Positions 22,601 to 36,200 of a stretch of DNA of 64,000 bases are shown one piece after another. How positions within the stretch are numbered: position 1 is the stretch's first letter; every line of letters begins with the position of its first letter. The DNA is from Nymphaea colorata (taxonomy: Eukaryota; Streptophyta; Magnoliopsida; Nymphaeales; Nymphaeaceae). Both the position numbers and the translations under genes were made by a program. The stretch spans positions 3,977,503-4,041,502 of the forward strand of contig NC_045143.1 of NCBI RefSeq assembly GCF_008831285.2, given 5' to 3'. The notes beneath the pieces were generated by a model. It worked only from the letters and a program-made list of their open reading frames with translations, ran no database searches and had not been told where the DNA came from.

Positions 22601-25600
22601 TTGTGCTCCACATACCCCTTACGAGAATCACCATGAGATATTATGAAGTTGCAAAAAATAGAATGAAATGGGAAACAGTGATTCATAGAAGTAATACAGG
22701 AAGTAGGATATTCCAGGACACAAACTCCTAAGAATCATGAAAATAGTTCATTTTTATCACAAAATAAGCAGAAAATTTAGATGGAAACAAATTAGTTGGA
22801 ACTCATGTGCGAAGAACCAGATCCTAATACAAACTAATTCAAACGGCAGGGAACTGGAAACCACAATAGCTGAAAATAGAATGGCCAAGAACATGATTGA
22901 CTCAGTAACCAGTTAAGCTAAGGTTCATTGTCCAACAAGGAGCATGAATCGTGGGGAACATTTCAATGATGCAAAAGCACCCTCTTCTCCTTCAAAACTC
23001 TGTTGTCCCCAGAGAAAATATCCCCTTTTAATTTAATTAATAGTGATTAACATGTTGGACGCTGTTGTCGTTAAAAGCTTATCATTTTATCTGTGTATAT
23101 TATCAATGTCTTTACCGTCATTACTCATTAGAACTTTATTACATTATTTGAAAGATATAATCAATTGGGCATGAGTGATTTAGCCAGCATATTAGATCCT
23201 TAATCTGATGTTGAATACTGGGTTGTTAAGAATATTACTAATGTAAACCGGCCCATATTCGAATAAACTTTCAGGAAGCCCCTGTTGCACAATTGCCAAT
23301 GAAACCATCCTAGGTAATGATAGAAAAAGAAAATTGTAAGACACAAGGAATAAAAGTTTAGGTAGTAGCAAGTAAAGAAAACAATACAATTTACAAGCCA
23401 TCGACCAGATAAAATGAAAAGCAGAGTTCAGATAAACAATTTAGCAGTTGCACACAAACTTTTGATATCTTCTACCTACCATATCTTGGCATATCGGCGC
23501 CTCGTCCTTCATCAGTGATGACGTGAACTAGGACAGGTCCAGTTGACTCCAATGAAGCTACCTCTTGAAGAACACAGACAAGATCTTTAATATTGTGACC
23601 ATCAACAGGGCCTATGTAGTACAAGCCAAGCTCCTCAAATAGTGTAGAACCAGGTGGACCAATCATGCCTCGAGCATACTCATCAACTTTTGCCGCCCAT
23701 TGATGCATCCCTTGACCAAACCTTTTGGTTATGCCCTAAAAACAATAGTGAAAACAATGTGAATAGCTACTGACAATTAATATTTCTGATCATTATGTCT
23801 GTTTAAACACAATATGTATCACAAAAGTCATTATTCCAAATGGTTGAAATGTGAAATTCCATTGAGATAGGAAGTTATGGAAAAGTGAAAACATCCGAAT
23901 GCTCGGATAGCAGTTACCAACCACAAATTGCGAGTGCACAATTGAAAAAACAAATTTGTCCACATGAAATGCATAATCTGCACTTAACTTCATGTCAATA
24001 CAGAGCAGTTTGTGATCATTCAACAAGTGCACAAGGACTTACTAAAAATAAAGGGACAAAAAAATGGCTTCACATGTCCATAATATAAAAAAATTAATAT
24101 ATTTTCTTGACAAAAGTAGCAGCCAAATTAGAAATTCTAGCAGATAAAATATGTCTAACAACCGTCTGACTGACCTTTAAAGCTTCTCTAAATCTTCTGA
24201 AGGATTTGCTAGACTGGATCTTACTTAACGTACTGGAGAGTATGTTTACAGACATCTTTGGAGCATTTTCTGGCCTAATCTGCTGTAATGAATGCCTGGT
24301 ATCATTTAGTATAACTACCATATTTGAGTCGAGATATCCAGCATTGTTCATTGCCTCATAAACCTGGCCCGCCATGGTTGTTCCATTACTTATTACAGTG
24401 ACAATGCAATCCTTTTTTCCTTTAAGATCCCGAGCAGCAGCCATTCCTAAGGGCATTGTACAACAACCAACAATGACAGCGGCAAGGTAGCATCTTAGCA
24501 CACAGCCTTGAAAAAGTGGGGAATTCAGCACTATAGCAAATATGAGATGTGAAACAGATAGTCTAAAACAATAGACAATTCACTAGAAACATCGCGTCTT
24601 CACAAATAGATGTATAGATGTTTATGTGACCATTACATCTGAGGAACTAACTTCTTTGATTAACACTGTTGGCCCTCGTTCTCACTCTCTCTCAAACACA
24701 CACACACACAGACACTTATGGTTCCTCACCTAGCCCAGCAGAAATGCTGTTACATCCATGGCCAGCACCAAATGCATCATACTCACTTTCAAAGCGAGAT
24801 GTATAACCTGAAAGTCCATCTCTCTGCTTCAAAGTGTGCAACCGTGATCTTCTTCCAGTCAGGATTTTATGTGCATACGCCTGCTTAGGAATAAGAAAAA
24901 ATTTCTGGAGTTAAATATGTATATAAGGAAACAGGAAGGCAAAAATATGAGATAGTACTTTAAAGTAAGATTACAGCAGAAGACAATACCAAAGGATAAT
25001 ATCATGCCATGGGTGTCATTGCTATAAACATGCTATGGGTTCAACATTTATATTCCATATTACATCAACCTCTTCACTGTTTCCTGTTCACATTTCAACT
25101 ATGTGATTCGATCATTTCCAGGTCATCAGTTTACTAGAAACGATTGCTAACCATGGTCCGTTGCCTTCTTCTCCCATCCTTAAATTGCTAGACAGGACAT
25201 CGATTTTACTCTAACAATATATATGGGTTTCAAGTTTAATTTTACTTTTGGAGATGTGACAATTTCCAGGTGCTATCAACAGAACCATAAATCATTGAAT
25301 TGGGTCCTGATTTGCAGCAAGTGGAATTAATTCCATTATGGTCATAATACCTACTCGTTAGATTTAATCCAATATCTCCTACTACTGCCTTTCCCTACAT
25401 GGCATTTCCAAAGGCAGGTTGCAATGGCATCCTGCAATAATATGCCAGGAGCAATTGCCTCTGCCGCAGCAATCTTTTCAATGAAAAGAAGATTTTCAAG
25501 GAGCAGATGTCATCATTCAAAGCAGCAGCGGGTTGAAACTTTGCTTTTTGTTAAGGGCTATAGACTTATAGTGGTTGTGCCTTGTACTACGAACTATGAA

Positions 25601-27579
25601 GTAGCACATGCATGCATAACCTGGATGCTTAGATTGATTTCTCCCTCTCCTTGGGCCACCCTCGAACCCTAAACCTCTAGGTGGGTCTCGTTACCACCAC
25701 TGACCCAGGGGACAGCTGTTGGGCATAACCTGATTTTACCTTAACTATCAGGAAAGTAGAATCAAAAGTTTTACCTCTTCACCAACATCCCAAAGTATCT
25801 TGTCCATTGGGGCATGGAAAACATAATGAATTGCAACAGTTAATTCGACAGCAGCAAGGCTGCAGTTAAGAGTCTTTTGTGTCTTTGACAAAACGAATGA
25901 CATCTCAGAACGAATTTCATCAGCTAACTGCTTCAGATCCTGCAGTCATAAACTAGGTCAAGCCTTGACTAAATACATAACGATCGTAGACATTTATAAG
26001 CAATTGCAGTAAGCTTTCAACATTGTACAAAACCTTGAGGGACAAGTTCTTCAACTGAATTGGGGTCTCAATCAGATCCAGTAATGGAGTGGGTGCCTTC
26101 TCCCAGAAGAAATCATCAAATTCTGGCAATGCACTCGCATGCACCTACATAAGATGGTTCCAATTCACATGTTACAAAGATCTATGCGCAAAATTATTAC
26201 CTAATCTGAAGAAAATAAAAGAAAAAAGAAACAAAAGGATGTCTTTTAACTTCCAAGAAAACAAAAAGATGTTATATCCCCAAAGCGTGGTGTCTTCTAA
26301 AAAGATCTTTCCTCGTTGCATCACCTTTCTTAAGTTGAAAAATGACAAGGAAATGGAAGAAAAAATCTAGTTAAGCTATTCTATGGCCTCTGTGGGATCA
26401 GCAAGTTAAAATATTGAAAAAGGAAAAAATTTAAAACATAATCTCCATTACTGATCCTTGGTGGCTCTAGCTTGTCAGCATGAAAGACTAAGGCTGCAAA
26501 AACAAGACCATTCAGAGCAATTATGAGTTATGTTCTATCAGTTGCTTTTGGATTCTGTATTATTCTACTCCAAGGCAGAAATTGGTTTAACTCAAGTTTC
26601 ACGTTTTTCAGGGCTTAAGTTTTGGCTGGCCAGCATTATACACCCGTTGCGTCGTCCAAATGTATGCGGCTCATAAATCTGGTACTTCTCATCACATAAG
26701 ACCAAATTACCAAGTCAAAGCTGTTCGCCTTATTCGAGGCTCTATCTGGAGGGTAAGAGGAAAAAATCAAAGGATTTTGCTTCATGCTTTCCAAATTCCT
26801 TTTTTCATTATTAACACGCTTTGTTTTTACTTTTTAAGAATCGGATACCATATATCCACGATTTGATTTCTCTCTTCTTCCCCAATTGATTTAATTGGCT
26901 TATGATTTGCTTTCGGTGGCTGAATCTGCAAATGAACCAAGTATAAAAACAGTTATGTTTTATGAACCAGGCTCAAGGGGAAATTTGCCCACCAGCTTAA
27001 TTGCTTCGGATAACTGACAGACCTAAATTCTAATTAAAATTACAACAGCACCTGATAAACTCTATAAATTGAAATAGGAAAAGGTTAAGAATTTAAAACG
27101 AGGAAGAATATTATAGGTTGCAATCACCAAGCACCGATTACTCGCGTCAAAATAAGGATTGGGGAACTAACAACCTATATATAAGGTGTATCAAACAAGG
27201 TGCCTCACACCTCAGCTATTTGCATCAAGCACAATAGCACAACTGTGCGATTACAACAATAAGGCTATCAAAAGAGCAATAAACATCAGAAGACTCAAAC
27301 CAGTGACAAAGATATAAAAGTGTGACACAATTGGGAAGTCATTGCCAACAAAAAAATACACAAATAGCAACCAAATAATTGAGGCGAACCACAATTAGGA
27401 CGGCATACCTTTGAAGGAGAAATGAGAACGGTATCAGACAATAGTTTGGGTAGGAAGGAAGGCCTCTTCCTAGAATAGTGATGAACAGGGAAGGATGAAG
27501 TCCTAGAAGCCGAACTCTCGAGCCTGGCTTGCCCCAGAACCCTGTTTAGAGTTGGGCAATCGAAAAGAGCACTCCCCAT
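19675..27579 (-). CDS. DXS3: 1-deoxy-D-xylulose-5-phosphate synthase, divergent plant class III
   Basis: Ten exons on the - strand: 27579-27409, 26144-26034, 25939-25775, 24880-24730, 24446-24175, 23735-23480, 22300-21987, 21561-21280, 20951-20667 and 19824-19675. They join in phase to 718 residues, the usual plant DXS length. An in-frame Met at 27645 would add 22 residues. The first 57 residues are Ser/Arg-rich, like a plastid transit peptide. The DXS/transketolase order follows: ILTGRR and [41 protein letters not shown] (catalytic Glu at E448), FRYPRGAIV, and the C-terminal domain with [12 protein letters not shown]. Canonical DXS condenses pyruvate and glyceraldehyde 3-phosphate using thiamine diphosphate, the first step of the plastid MEP pathway. 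Here the TPP motif GDG is S219-N220-G221, and the active-site His of DVGHQ is E148. Such changes mark the class III plant paralogues, so DXS activity is doubtful. Confidence 0.95.
19976..20000. repeat. (TC)n microsatellite in DXS intron 9
   Basis: A TC run of about 24 bases lies inside the 842 bp last intron of the DXS gene. No other element is recognised in that intron. Confidence 0.9.
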
Positions 27580-27649
27580 TTGTGAATTATCAAAAAGAGA
27601 TTCTTCAACGCCAATTGGATAAGAAAAGTACAGAGGAAGAGGCACTCCC

Positions 27650-28960
27650 TTTCATTTGAAGACAATAAACAGGGAAACAGTTAAAATGAGAGGGACGATG
27701 TGTTCCAGCTGAAGAACCAAGAAAGCGAAGAAGGATCGTGAGTAATGGCTGAGACTAGAAAGCGGGAGAGCCGACAAAATGGAAATTAATCAACAAAAAC
27801 CAGTGGTGAGAAGTCACCAAGTGTCGCAAAAATCGGAAAAAAAGAAAGACTTCTCTGGGCTGTCGAAAGAACAAGTGGGATACAAGGACAAGCTTGAAAT
27901 TGTCATGATATTTTTTCTTTTCTCGTTTAGACGGAGCGGAGAGTTTAGAAGAAGAGAAAGAAGATGCCTTCCGCCCTGGTGCTACCGCTGGTCCGCTACG
28001 ACAGGGACGAAAAAGTTCAATCTAAACTATCGTGATATTATTTCTTCTCTCGTTTCCTTGGTTAAAAAAAAAAAAAAAACCCATTGTGCAGAGTGGAATT
28101 TGAGAAAAAATGCGTCATTGGACAAATATAGATCAAAAGAATAGAATATAAACAAAGTTCCCTTTTTCCTTGATAGAACTGGTTGACGTAGATGTAAGGC
28201 AGTTGACAAATTCACATTTCGCTTTATTATTATTGAAATTCATTCTTGCTTTCCGATTAAATTGAGAAATTTCTACAACAAACACACTTAGTGGTTGCAT
28301 AGGAGCAGGCCGACTTGTGTGTTCAGCCCGTATGTAAGCCACCATGCTTCCTTTTGTAAAAGCTAGGAGGAGGAAATGAAGTTTTAGTTTGTCATGACGC
28401 CAAAAATCGAGCATGGTTTGCACAAATTTAGATTAAACTTGCTAAGAGAATGACTTTTTTTAAACTGAATTGGATCAGAAGGAAATGACTCACTAGAATA
28501 ATATACAAGTGATTTTCAAATGGTACTAACTTATTTAGAAGTGCATGATTATGGTAACTAAGTAGTTCGCCACAACAATTTAGCAGAAAGATGATCCATC
28601 TATCTTGAAAGAATGAATGTCACCCGTGGATTTGTTCACACTTGAAGCCAGGATGAATTAGAAGAAATTCTTGACGGTGCCTTCGAAAGACAAGAATTTG
28701 GAATTCATAGATAGAGTGCAGTACAGCCATCTTAGTGCCGGAGGAATTTAACAAAGCTAAAGTTATCAGGCCCCACCTGGACATGGTACACGGCGACAAT
28801 GTCGCCCCTTGCTTTACCTCGCCGTCCGGCATGAACGTGCCAATTGGCATGAGAAGCCGAGATTCTCTATTCTTTCTCCTCAATTTCAAGGTTTAAAGTT
28901 GTTTCGGGGTTCGGATGGAAAACAAGACACATATTATGCCACTGGCACCAGTCCAACCTG
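27650..28960. other. DXS upstream region, no supported gene
   Basis: This is the presumed promoter and 5' leader side of the - strand DXS gene. No confident TATA box was chosen. Open frames on both strands are short and unlike known families. An A-run lies at about 28063-28079. Confidence 0.5.
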
Positions 28961-28968
28961 CTACACTA

Positions 28969-29036
28969 CACTAAGTTTTTGAAGCATTTATGATAAAGGT
29001 GACACTAAGTTTTTGGAGCATTTATGATAAAGGTGA
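28969..29036. repeat. 34-bp tandem duplication
   Basis: Two adjacent 34-bp units, 28969-29002 and 29003-29036, differ by a single base (GAAGCA versus GGAGCA). No coding role is seen. Confidence 0.9.
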
Positions 29037-29039
29037 CTT

Positions 29040-30170
29040 TGGCACATGATGAACATATATGCACTTTTTTTTTTCCTTTTTTGAGGGTCAATTTTATCAT
29101 TTATCTATATATTTTAGTGTTTTTAATGAAAAAAAATGAGAATTAGATGAAAGCATTGAGGGCCAATCTGATATAGTTTAAAAGTTGGGCAGGTGTTTGG
29201 TGTTTGCTCAAACATTGGGCAGCATTTTAAAAAAAAATATTTTATAAATAGTTGCGAATACTCTCAAAATCGATTAGCCCGGTCAAGTTTTGCTTCAATT
29301 GCTCCAACACTAGAAAGTGCGTTTTTTTCCCTTTTGCTGAAAGCGGACGTTGATAAAGGAGAGTGACAGCCGTCATGCAATGGCGGATTTTTTTATCATG
29401 GCGACTGGTGTCCAGTGTTGTCTCATCACATACATTGAGTGGGGAAGATCTGACGTCTTGCTCAATAAAGTGTTAGAAAATACAGGAAAAGAACCAGACG
29501 GGTTTCCACAGTGAAATTGGGAAAAAGGTTTACTGTACAGTAAAATGAAAGAAGAAGCGCTAGTGGGCGGTGTTTGACAGGAGAGAGACATTTTCCTCCG
29601 ATGTTTACCAGGAGAGAATGTCCCGCCGATCAGACGTTCAGAAAATTAATTTGAATTTAACGTAATGTCATAACTTCTCGCTTTATGTGCAAAAGTATAG
29701 TAGGAACTTAATATGAGAACCATAAGCACCAATTATAAGTAAAACAATCGATCTTAGCCATTGATATTTTCTAGTTACATTTTTCTCTTGTTTTTTTGTC
29801 ATCATCCGGTCTAGAAAAGGTATAGGGTTGACATTTTTTCTTTATCTATCTTATATATGTGTGTGTGTAATGCATATAAGAATTTTGTATTGTTGTATGT
29901 TGTTTTTTTGCTGAATCGCTAAAAATTAAAATCAATTGCAAAAACCGCTATAAATTGTTGTTGAAAAACCACATGAACCATTGAGGATTTTTAACCATTT
30001 GACACATGACAAGAACTCCGACATATAATAAGCTTTCAGTTTATGAAGTTGTTTGATTTAGTAAAACAATAATAAAATAGTGAGATTGTAGTAATTCTAA
30101 TAAAAAATAGTTTCATTTAGCATTTTAGCAATAAGATACATAGTGGTAGTAATTAAAGATGATTAAAAAA

Positions 30171-30217
<47 letters not shown>

Positions 30218-31020
30218 TTGGATGGTGACGCTAACTTTTCAGAGTCAGACAACCATTTAATCAAAACTGTCCAATTCAACTTGATAAACAATAAAGAGAA
30301 AAATAAGGAAAAAAATGTGATAGTATTTTTGTTATCTAATATTAGTGCGCACCATTTTTTCTTTTTTTTTCTTCTTAAACATCCAATTGCTTTAGATGAG
30401 CGGTCCTAATTAGATGGCGCTATGTGTTTCTAATAAATAGCTAGAGTCAGTCATGATTCACTCGTGTGTGTATATATAATACAGCAGGGAAAAAGCAATA
30501 AACCTCAACGCCAACGACAATTTACAACTCAAAGATGCACTTTATAATCATTCTTAGTTACCAACACTAAGTATCGTATTGCGAAAGTGGCAGACGATAA
30601 TATTTCTTTTGCTAGAATTGTCATAATCTCACTATTTTATTTTTGTTTTACAAAACCCAAAAACTTGGTAAACTGAAAATTTAACTTCAGTTTCCACTAG
30701 ACATGTTTTATCTTGCATGTGCGACACAAAAGCAAATACTCAAACATATGCCATACAAACACGGAATGATCTATGAGAATTAAAACAAAACAAACCATGG
30801 CGCTTGGGATACCTCTGCTTTAGCAGAAATGAGATTATGACTTTCAAAACACCCTAATCATATTCATGCCTGGGAAAAAATGACACATTTCTCCATCCTG
30901 CGCATTGGGAACTCTCTTGAATATGGTCTTGCTGGTGGCTTTTATTTTATTTTATACAAAATGAAATATTATTTTAATGATGGCCGCTATGGGCTGATGC
31001 ATGGCTAAAAGGTCGTCTCA
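29040..31020. other. intergenic, AT-rich, with (TA)n tract
   Basis: No gene is supported. A TA microsatellite of about 40 bp spans 30174-30213. The remainder is AT-rich sequence with short unrelated open frames. Confidence 0.6.
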
Positions 31021-31024
31021 TTTA

Positions 31025-31187
31025 GGGGTTGTTTGGTGACATGGACATTTTGTGATTGTTCCATAAACATGTTTAAAAAATAGAAGCAAATTCATGAAAC
31101 ACTAATTCTAATGTTCCACGAATCTGCCTCATTTTTGGGGCAAATTCATGAAACATTCACATAGTGTTCAAGCTACCAAATAACCCC
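31025..31187. mobile_element. MITE-like element with GGGGTTGTTTGGT ends
   Basis: The 163 bp segment begins GGGGTTGTTTGGTGAC and ends GCTACCAAATAACCCC. These are inverted repeats with few mismatches. The terminus resembles those of many plant PIF/Harbinger (Tourist-like) miniature elements. A matching 3-bp target duplication is not evident, since TTA precedes and TGG follows. No coding sequence is present. Confidence 0.6.
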
Positions 31188-31348
31188 TGGGTATGATTCA
31201 TGAAAGAATCAAATTTTTACATCATTACTCTTTTCTAATTTGATGTTTTGTCAAAAGACCGCATCGAGTAGCAAACCTCAAGACCACTTTGGGAATGCAT
31301 GGTGTTAAAAGGAGGGAAATATAGACCTGTGACATTCATGATGCAAGG

Positions 31349-31527
31349 GTGGCATGACAATAGACTTGGTGTTGGAAGTGTTTGACAACAAATGTACATA
31401 ATGGAAAACGTTTTCTTACAATATATAATTGAAAGTGGCATGACAATAGACTTGGTGTTGGAAGTGTTTGACAACAAGTAGATTATGTAGATGTTGGAAA
31501 ACGTTTTCTTACAATATATAATTGAAA
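31349..31527. repeat. tandem duplication of about 86-93 bp
   Basis: Units 31349-31434 and 31435-31527 both begin GTGGCATGACAATAGACTTG and both end TTACAATATATAATTGAAA. The second unit has a small insertion and substitutions in the middle. Confidence 0.9.
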
Positions 31528-32640
31528 ACACCATATTTATGTTTTAATATACATGATGTGATCATGGATATTGTTAATTAGTATATCCAACAATCAAATG
31601 CTAGATGTATATGATTATATACCATGTTTTCTTTTTTAGTAAAAAACATGATATTTTTTGTACAATTTTTATGTTATTATGTGTTCTAAGCACAGCCAAC
31701 AACCATAGCCAGAAACCGTTGGACATACTCTTCGGCCTTTAATTCTCAATGCCAACCGGATAGTAATACCTACATGAAGTTGCTCGACCAATTATGCTAC
31801 AAAGAAAAAAAATCACATACGATGAAAAGGGTCCTTTTTTTCCTGATCATTTTGTTTCAACTCATTAATACATATGTATACAAGTTAAAATTAGGTCTCA
31901 TCAATATTTAAAACTTATCTACCACAGATGTGATCATCTTAGGTGTCGATATTGAGAGACTGCCACGCTTCAATTGATCACTAAGAAGGTCCTCCACACT
32001 TGCAGGAAATTAATGCAGTTTAGGATTGACTGGACCGGAAGAGACATCTGACGCTAAATCCATGGACCTGAAATTCTCAATGATCACAAATCACCTTAGA
32101 TCTCAGATATGACGCACTCTAAAAGAAATAACTAGACGATATTAAGTACAAGTATGGTTTTTTTGCAAATTATAAATGAGTTCACTTAGCCAGGATGGAC
32201 GTAAATGATCAGATCTACTAATTACCAGCTTTGACTTAGTCGGATCTTCCTTAACTGTGTATGAACTTGGACTTAGCTGAAATTCTGAAGCCAAATGATC
32301 TGGATCCAATGGCAGATGGGAATTGTTGGATCTTGGGTATGAACAATCAAGAAAGTGGCTCGGTTTATGCAGAAATGGGCTCAGTGCCTTGACCACCACG
32401 CACCCAGTTGGCCTTCTCATGAGATGCCATTCGAGAACTCAACGAAGGCGACAAAGTATCATATGCTTAATTCCCAGTTTAGAAGACCAATGTGAGGCCA
32501 CCATTGAAACAGGCCCCGCCAGGTGCATCTTCATAATCTCCCCAAGTGTTTTATCTGCTCATAGATATGAGAAATCTAAGTTCATGGCTAACTCCTGGCT
32601 GATTTTTATCATGAAACTGTGTTCTCGATGCTTGATTCTG

Positions 32641-32760
32641 ATCATGAATCCTCGCTTTTCTTTGGAGCTGGGCAGTCTGGTACATATGCCTAATTCTGAA
32701 TTATCATGAATCCATGCTTTTCTTTGTACCTGGGCAGTGTGGTACATATGCCTAATTCTG
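32641..32760. repeat. tandem duplication of about 58 bp
   Basis: Units 32641-32698 and 32703-32760 share ATCATGAATCC, CTTTTCTTTG, CTGGGCAG and GTACATATGCCTAATTCTG, with a few substitutions. They create two similar short open frames on each strand, which I do not treat as genes. Confidence 0.9.
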
Positions 32761-32776
32761 TAATGAACTACCACAT

Positions 32777-33222
32777 GAGACTTGAGCTTTGGTCCGGCAC
32801 ATTCCAACCGCCCCCTCATAATTTCAGTTCTAACTTTAAAAAGGTTAGAAACCATGACAGTCAACTACTTAACCAACCTTATTTTAATCTCCTCAGATTT
32901 CTCACAATATTAAATATAAGACTAAATTTTTCAATGAAGTGTTACCATCCATCCCCTTAAGTCACATGCATCCGTGCATGTAAAACCCTAGGTCCCAATG
33001 TTGCATTGTGCTCTAATACCACTATAACGACTTAACCAAGTCCCACACGGGCTCAGACTCTTGGTCCAGTGGACCTCAATTTGCCCCCCTAACAACTTTG
33101 GATCTAATTCCGAAAGAGGATAGAAACTAACACAATCAACCATTTAACCAACCCCATTTTAAGTATTCCCAAAATTTCTTACAATATTATATACGAGACT
33201 AAACTTTTCAATGAGGCCTTAC
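32777..33222. repeat. diverged direct repeat pair, about 167 bp each
   Basis: 32777-32943 and 33054-33222 share an ordered set of blocks: GGTCC, AACTTT, GAAAC, TTTAACCAACC or CTTAACCAACC, TTACAATATTA, GAGACTAAA and TTTTCAATGA. The sequence between them (CTCTAATACCACT, AAGTCCCACA) resembles dispersed plant repeats. No coding capacity is present. Confidence 0.7.
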
Positions 33223-33239
33223 AAATTTCTGAATTGGAT

Positions 33240-36200
33240 GAGCTAAGTTTCTAGTATAAAGGCGTTCAAATATGGGCTTAGTTCGGTAAGATATATATTC
33301 TTTTTCTAGAAGGGCACATAGTTTATGTGATGGTGGAGGGAGAGAGATTATTTAATATTGTTTGGAGTATAGAATGAGAGAACATTCCTGCCATAAAACT
33401 CAAGTCTGCTGATATTAATTCCTCTCGATGAAAGACTCCAGGTGAAATCTTATATATATATATGTTGTGGACTGTAAAACCTGTAAAAGTAAATGCTGGC
33501 AGCTAAATCACTCATTTCTTGATAGATATACAATCATATATTCTTCATTCCTGCTCATTTACTTCAGGCATCGCTAAATATTGAAGAATAATCACTTTGA
33601 TGCTTTTGCTGGCTTCAACTACCTTTTATGAGGTACAAGCCGCTGACTCTCTGTAAATGCCAGATGCCTAATCTACAGATGCTGTTTTCTAAGTGAGCTA
33701 TGGAGATCCTTCTGTAGGCTTGGATGACACAAAAGACGTATGCAACTATTTTTTTCCAAAAATCCCATATATGTCATTCCAGATTGTAGACTAGGGCAGT
33801 ACCAAAGGTGTGGGTGTGACGCATAATCAATCAAAACACGTAGGTTGAATCATTAGTGACTTTATTTTTAAAAGGATGACTCCAAGCATGTCAGCTTTTA
33901 GTAAGAAAATTATGTTGAATATATCTATGCAATAAAACTAAGGCTAATTTTGTGTTTTATAAGCTCGAGCCATTTCATGGCAGTCTAAAACTTTGGAAAA
34001 CAACACCAGTTCTCTCCCTCTCCCTCAGGTTGGTTGATTGATGGCAGTTAGTGGATCTGACATCAGTTCGATTCTAGTGGGTGTTTAAGTGTTGAGGGGT
34101 ACGTTTTCTCTCTCTTTCTCTCTCTATATATGTGTATGTGTATGTGGAGATGTTCTCATATCACTGTTGATGGTACACTCATGGTGGCTTCAGAGACATC
34201 CGATGATACACTCATAATTTTAATAAGTTCTTTCTTAAGAAAAAAGTAACATCCATTAGAATTTTATTAATTCATTGTAAACTGTGTACGCAGTCTTGGT
34301 ATATATATATAAAGATGCGATTGCTGTGGTGATAGTTGCATGTACGTTCTAATGGATGTTGGATGTTCGCAGTTTGGATCCTTTCTACGTGTATAGCAAA
34401 TAAAGTAGAACGTGTGGAGCACTATCTCTTTTATGATCATGGGTCCTAATCTTCACAAAGGGAGAGAAGACTCGCCCCTTCTTTTACATAATATAATACT
34501 ATACCAAATAAAGTATAAAGGATTGCCAAATAAACAATAATATCATACTGCAATGATACGAACATGATAGGGCTCGACAAAGGAGGAGGACAGCCATGTG
34601 CCATTGCCTAAAGCACATAGACGGGCAAGCATGTGCCGCTGCCAAAGTCACTAGAAGTCAAAGTGCCAATTCGCTTCCACTGGTCAACTTTTTTTCTGCA
34701 GAAATTCCTTCCAAACGCTTCTTTTCCCAATTTTTTTCAACTTCTTCTCCAAGGATATCTTTATTTAAAAATTTTAATCCAAGTAAATGGTCTTCATTTT
34801 AAGGGGCGTCCCTTGTGTCTTGAAGTATGACATCGAAGTTGATGATACAATATTGCTATTGTTGATGCCGACGCAATCATGCAGCACAGGACCCTTAAGA
34901 TAAGGCGTGTGAAGCGACCTTCAAACCTCATTTTGAGTAATAGGAATGAACCTCTTATTCACATAAAAGTATGTAATCTCATCAAGAAATCCAAACAAAG
35001 CAAAAATAGAGAATTCTTTAGAGCACATTATCTTTTGAAGCTTATTATTATCAAGAGAAACATAGAATCTTGATTGACGTAGAGGTTAGGAGCTAGGATC
35101 GCATGATTCCCCTCTTCCAACTACAAACATTTTCGATCATTTTATAACTCAACCTTTCAAGAGGAAAAGAAAAGGAAGTGCGATCCTTTAGACACCCCCA
35201 ACCGCCTCTTCTCTCCAAAGCACGCGGACCTGTGGCCCAATTAGTGAAGGTATCCAAGAATGCCACTCGTGGCTATGTAATTGGTCTGCACATTAATCAG
35301 GATAATTAAGTTTATTTTGTACGTCACATAGATGCCATTATATATTCATTCCGCTTCTTTTGCTCCACGGTCAAAAAACGTGTACCCTTTAGCTTTTTAT
35401 AAGTTTATTATGTGCCACTCGTGGCTATGTAATTGGTCTGCCACATTCATTAGGATAATTAAGTTTATTTTGTATGTTCTTTTGCTCCACGGTCAAAAAA
35501 ATTTGTACCCATTAGCTTTTCATAAGTTATTATATATATATATATATATACTCTAACAAAAAAGTATTATGAATAGTGTAAACCATTGTTTATCATCGAT
35601 CACGTATGATTTGATGGACAAAATTCAACTTCCTATACTTTTTTTCATCTCCCACTCTTGAAATGGGAGGCAGTTGGCCTGGGGCATGCTACAGATATTC
35701 TCTCTATACTGCTTTTTAGCTTTAGTGATTCCTTGGTGCCTAGCCATTAGATTTCACTTAGATGGACATTGGAGATTGGTTCATACAATCTACGGCTTTT
35801 AGAAATCAAATCATGAGGTGATTGATTGTTCATGAGTGTCTAGCTTGAGAAACCAAGTTAGCTAGGCCGTAAGGGTCTTAGGATTATTAAAAAGCTGGAA
35901 TTTCTAAGAGGGTAGAAGTAATTAGAGTAGTACCACAATTTCAAGAGCAAACTCTTGGCTTTCTTAAAGTTTAGACTATCCAAAATTTTTCAAACAATGC
36001 AGCGGCGCAGTTAAAGATTTTTCTCCGAAAGTCATTATGTAAATTCTCGAAAAATTTACCAAGGTTGAAACCAAAATTTTAAAACATTAAGCGGTAAAAT
36101 TAAAATTTACGAAAGCTGGGGAGGCCATGGCCCCCCTGAGTCAAATGAGTAACTCAAATAAATAAGCCCATTTCCTGCTGCCAATCTCGAACTTTCCTAG

